NCBI GenBank assembly: GCA_030591745.1
Contig: JAUVAM010000108.1
Coordinates: forward strand, 1 to 8,715
Source: Deltaproteobacteria bacterium
GTDB taxonomy: Bacteria > Myxococcota > B64-G9
DNA length: 8,715 nucleotides
Direction of reading: 5' to 3'
Shown here in pieces: positions 7,216 to 8,715 of the stretch. The notes under the pieces are model-generated. The model had not been told where the DNA came from and searched no databases. It saw only the letters and a program-made list of their open reading frames with translations. The translations under genes were made by a program, and so were the position numbers. Each line of letters starts with the position of its first letter. The first letter of the stretch is position 1.

Positions 7216-7233
7216 AAATATACGGAGGTACCC

Positions 7234-8043
7234 ATGCCAGAGCAGCCTGAGGCGGTCTTGGCCGCGACACCTCGCCCGAGAAAGAAGGGTGGAGGCTTCA
7301 AGTTCATGTTTGTGGTGCTCGTGATACTGGCCCTGGGCGGCGTGATCGTGTACCTGCTGAGCCTGATGAACTCCAAGATGTTTTTTTTGGAGCAGGCCGA
7401 CGGCAAGCTTTACGTCAAGCAGGGCGTTCTTTTTGTGACCGGCTCTGAGCCCTACAAGCCGGCTGAATCCAAGGACGCTTGGCTCTACGAACCCATCGAC
7501 GCCCCCGAAGATTACAAGAACGCAGCGCCCCGTCAGTTCGGAGACTTGGCCTCTTTACATCAGGAGTTTGGGCGCATTCTCATCAAGCAGGCCCAGGCCT
7601 TGGTTTTTGCCGCCGATGACGCCAAATACAATTTGGGCAAGGCCCATTTGAAGCGCCTGAGAGCTCTGCCAGGGCTGACGGGGCAACAACACGATCTGGT
7701 CAAGGCCTTGCGGGCTGATTTGGACTACATCGAGGCCAAGCGAGCCTATCTGGGGCTGGAGAAGATCCTGGAAGCCGCACGAAGCAAGTTCGTCGAGGCC
7801 AAAACATACGGCACGGGTCGATTCTCGGACGCCGGAACGTGGATTGACAAGATCGACTCTTTGTTGGTGTCCATCCGCGCCACCAAGGCAGGCAAACTAC
7901 CGCCGTCGGTGGAAATCATACCGACCCTCCCCCCCGCCGAGCCCAAAGCGAAAGAAACAAGCCCCCCGCCGGCCATCGATGATTCCGCCGAGACCGACCC
8001 GGTAACACCCTCGTTGGCCCCTCGGCGGAACGAAGGTATTTAG
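7234..8043 (+). CDS. Single-pass membrane protein of unknown function
   Basis: 269 residues; I do not recognise a family. A short N-terminal tail with a basic patch (PRPRKKGGGFK, 13-23) precedes one transmembrane helix at about 24-44. By the positive-inside rule the tail is cytosolic and the rest is in the periplasm. Residues 47-75 look like short beta-strands (FFLEQADGKLYVKQGVLFV). Residues 104-218 are mainly helical, rich in Lys, Leu, Ala and Glu (LGKAHLKRLRAL, DLDYIEAKRAYLGLEKILEAARSKF), resembling helical-repeat or coiled-coil scaffolds. The tail from 222 is Pro-rich and acidic (TLPPAEPKAKETSPPP). The ATG at 7234 is chosen for GGAGG five bases upstream; the in-frame sequence upstream of it overlaps hpt. 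It has its own promoter and probably ends at the terminator near 8157-8188. The layout suggests an inner-membrane-anchored scaffold or envelope protein, but that is only a guess. Confidence 0.85.
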   Translation: MPEQPEAVLAATPRPRKKGGGFKFMFVVLVILALGGVIVYLLSLMNSKMFFLEQADGKLYVKQGVLFVTGSEPYKPAESKDAWLYEPIDAPEDYKNAAPRQFGDLASLHQEFGRILIKQAQALVFAADDAKYNLGKAHLKRLRALPGLTGQQHDLVKALRADLDYIEAKRAYLGLEKILEAARSKFVEAKTYGTGRFSDAGTWIDKIDSLLVSIRATKAGKLPPSVEIIPTLPPAEPKAKETSPPPAIDDSAETDPVTPSLAPRRNEGI

Positions 8044-8114
8044 ACGCTCTAATCCCAGCAAGTCCGGCCCCGGCCCTCCCTAGGAAAACAACCGCCCAGA
8101 TCATTAGAGCGTCT
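8042..8114. repeat. Perfect 12-bp inverted repeat, 49-base spacer
   Basis: AGACGCTCTAAT (8042-8053) and ATTAGAGCGTCT (8103-8114) are exact inverted copies. The left arm overlaps the TAG stop of the membrane-protein gene. If the arms are counted as the inner 11 bases (8043-8053 and 8103-8113), each outer edge is flanked by TTA in direct orientation (8040-8042 and 8114-8116). That would fit a 71-base miniature element with a 3-base target duplication. It could equally be an RNA stem. Confidence 0.6.
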
Positions 8115-8147
8115 TATGCTGCGCCGCAGAAGCGGCGCAGTGATAAG
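8113..8147. repeat. Strong GC-rich stem-loop
   Basis: CTGCGCCGC (8119-8127) pairs perfectly with GCGGCGCAG (8132-8140) around an AGAA loop. CTTAT (8113-8117) and ATAAG (8143-8147) extend the stem past a small internal loop. Neither strand has a T-run directly after it, so it is not a standard terminator by itself. It may protect the 3' end of the upstream mRNA or help termination. Confidence 0.7.
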
Positions 8148-8148
8148 C

Positions 8149-8188
8149 AAAAAAAACCCCACAGCTCATGGAGCGGCGGGGCTGTTTC
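8149..8188 (-). terminator. Rho-independent terminator of arcC, probably bidirectional
   Basis: On the - strand the arms CCCCGC (8181-8176) with GTGGGG (8162-8157) and GCTC (8174-8171) with GAGC (8167-8164) form a stem with one mismatch, one G-T pair and a three-base loop. Eight T's follow (8156-8149). On the + strand the same stem is followed by the T-rich TGTTTCTTTTGTTT (8183-8196), so it may also end transcripts of the 7234-8043 gene. It lies 25 bases past the arcC stop. Confidence 0.85.
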
Positions 8189-8205
8189 TTTTGTTTGCTA
8201 TCGAA

Positions 8206-8715
8206 TCAGTCAGGTACGATGAAGGTACCGGCGCGGCCTTCCAGGGCCTCGGCCAGCTTGTCCGGCGAGGTGATGATCGCTTTGATTTTCGGACCCATGG
8301 AGCCGGCTGGGAACTGACCCTCGTCCAGGAGTTTCTTGGCTTCACTGACGGTCAGTTGGCTGACGCCCCGCTGGGTGGGCTTGCCGAAATCCACGTAGAC
8401 CTGATCCACCGCCGTCGAGACGATGAAGCGGTCGGCGTTGAGTCGGGCGGCCAACAGCGCCGTGGCGTAGTCCTTGTCGATGACCGCGGCTACACCCTCC
8501 AGGTCTCCATTGGCGGTGCGCACCACCGGGATGCCGCCACCGCCCACGGCCACCACAACGAAGCCGTTGTCGACCAGATTCTGGATGGAGGCACGCTCGA
8601 TGATTTCCTTGGGCAAAGGTGAGGCCACCACCCGTCGCCAGCCTCGGCCGGCGTCTTCTTTGATATCCCAGCCATCTTCTTCCGCGTGTTTTTTCGCGGT
8701 GGCTTCGTCCATGAA
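8206..8715 (-). CDS. arcC: Carbamate kinase, C-terminal part (5' end outside the window)
   Basis: The visible 169 residues are roughly the last half of a family of about 310. The enzyme makes ATP and carbamate from carbamoyl phosphate and ADP, as the last step of arginine-deiminase, agmatine or ureide breakdown. Family landmarks: FMDEATAKKHAEEDGWDIKE at the left, GRGWRRVVASP, GGGGIP (58-63 of the visible part), AVIDKDYATALLA (77-89), VYVDFGKPTQRG (106-117) and QFPAGSMGPK (134-143). Anomaly: after GSMGPK the family has a helix of about 14 residues (EAAIRFVE-like) before AIITS; here only IK lies between. The frame is intact and the C-terminal LEGRAGTFIV is normal. The gene runs off the right edge, so partner genes (arcA, arcB or similar) cannot be seen. 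The stop TGA is at 8206-8208. Confidence 0.93.
   Translation of the reverse strand, partial: FMDEATAKKHAEEDGWDIKEDAGRGWRRVVASPLPKEIIERASIQNLVDNGFVVVAVGGGGIPVVRTANGDLEGVAAVIDKDYATALLAARLNADRFIVSTAVDQVYVDFGKPTQRGVSQLTVSEAKKLLDEGQFPAGSMGPKIKAIITSPDKLAEALEGRAGTFIVPD

Noticed and set aside
8038..8222. Idea that the membrane-protein gene once continued past the inverted repeat, with the repeat creating its stop
   Set aside because: Joining the flanks leaves an open frame, but it would run straight through the strong hairpin and terminator into arcC, which is not plausible as protein.
8116..8622. Open frame of 168 codons on the + strand opposite arcC
   Set aside because: It runs through the terminator hairpin and is antisense to carbamate kinase.

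Overview
The window looks like GC-rich Gram-negative chromosome. A TonB-dependent outer-membrane receptor and two exported periplasmic-type binding proteins show that there is an outer membrane. A deltaproteobacterial, myxobacterial or related lineage is my best guess, from protein flavour only. No mobile gene, RNA gene or CRISPR array was seen. The genes are tightly packed.

Layout: (1) On the + strand, the 3' end of an unknown gene runs into tdk (thymidine kinase, 460-1047). (2) On the - strand, a three-gene operon covers 5603 to 1080: a TonB-dependent receptor, a Peripla_BP_6-type solute-binding protein translationally coupled to it, and a BMP/PnrA-type binding lipoprotein. It converges on tdk over a C-rich, G-poor stretch that could act as a Rho loading site. 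(3) Positions 5604-5808 form a divergent promoter region in which both predicted -35 boxes lie in one imperfect inverted repeat. (4) On the + strand, a uracil-phosphoribosyltransferase-family gene (5809-6627) and hpt (6650-7174) form an operon ending in a hairpin that overlaps the hpt stop codon. A new promoter follows at once, driving a single-pass membrane protein of unknown function (7234-8043). (5) Positions 8044-8205 hold a perfect 12-bp inverted repeat, a strong GC hairpin and a probably bidirectional terminator. (6) On the - strand is the C-terminal part of carbamate kinase (arcC), which runs off the right edge and seems to lack about 14 residues after its GSMGPK motif.

Working hypothesis (inference): the locus handles nucleobases or nucleosides. 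BMP proteins of the PnrA type bind nucleosides in several bacteria. The receptor operon is divergent from a pyrimidine/purine phosphoribosyltransferase pair, and thymidine kinase is the next gene on the other side. An outer-membrane receptor co-transcribed with two binding proteins, but without ABC permease or ATPase genes, would be an unusual arrangement. The uracil-PRTase-like protein departs from the family at its C-terminal motif, so its real substrate is open.
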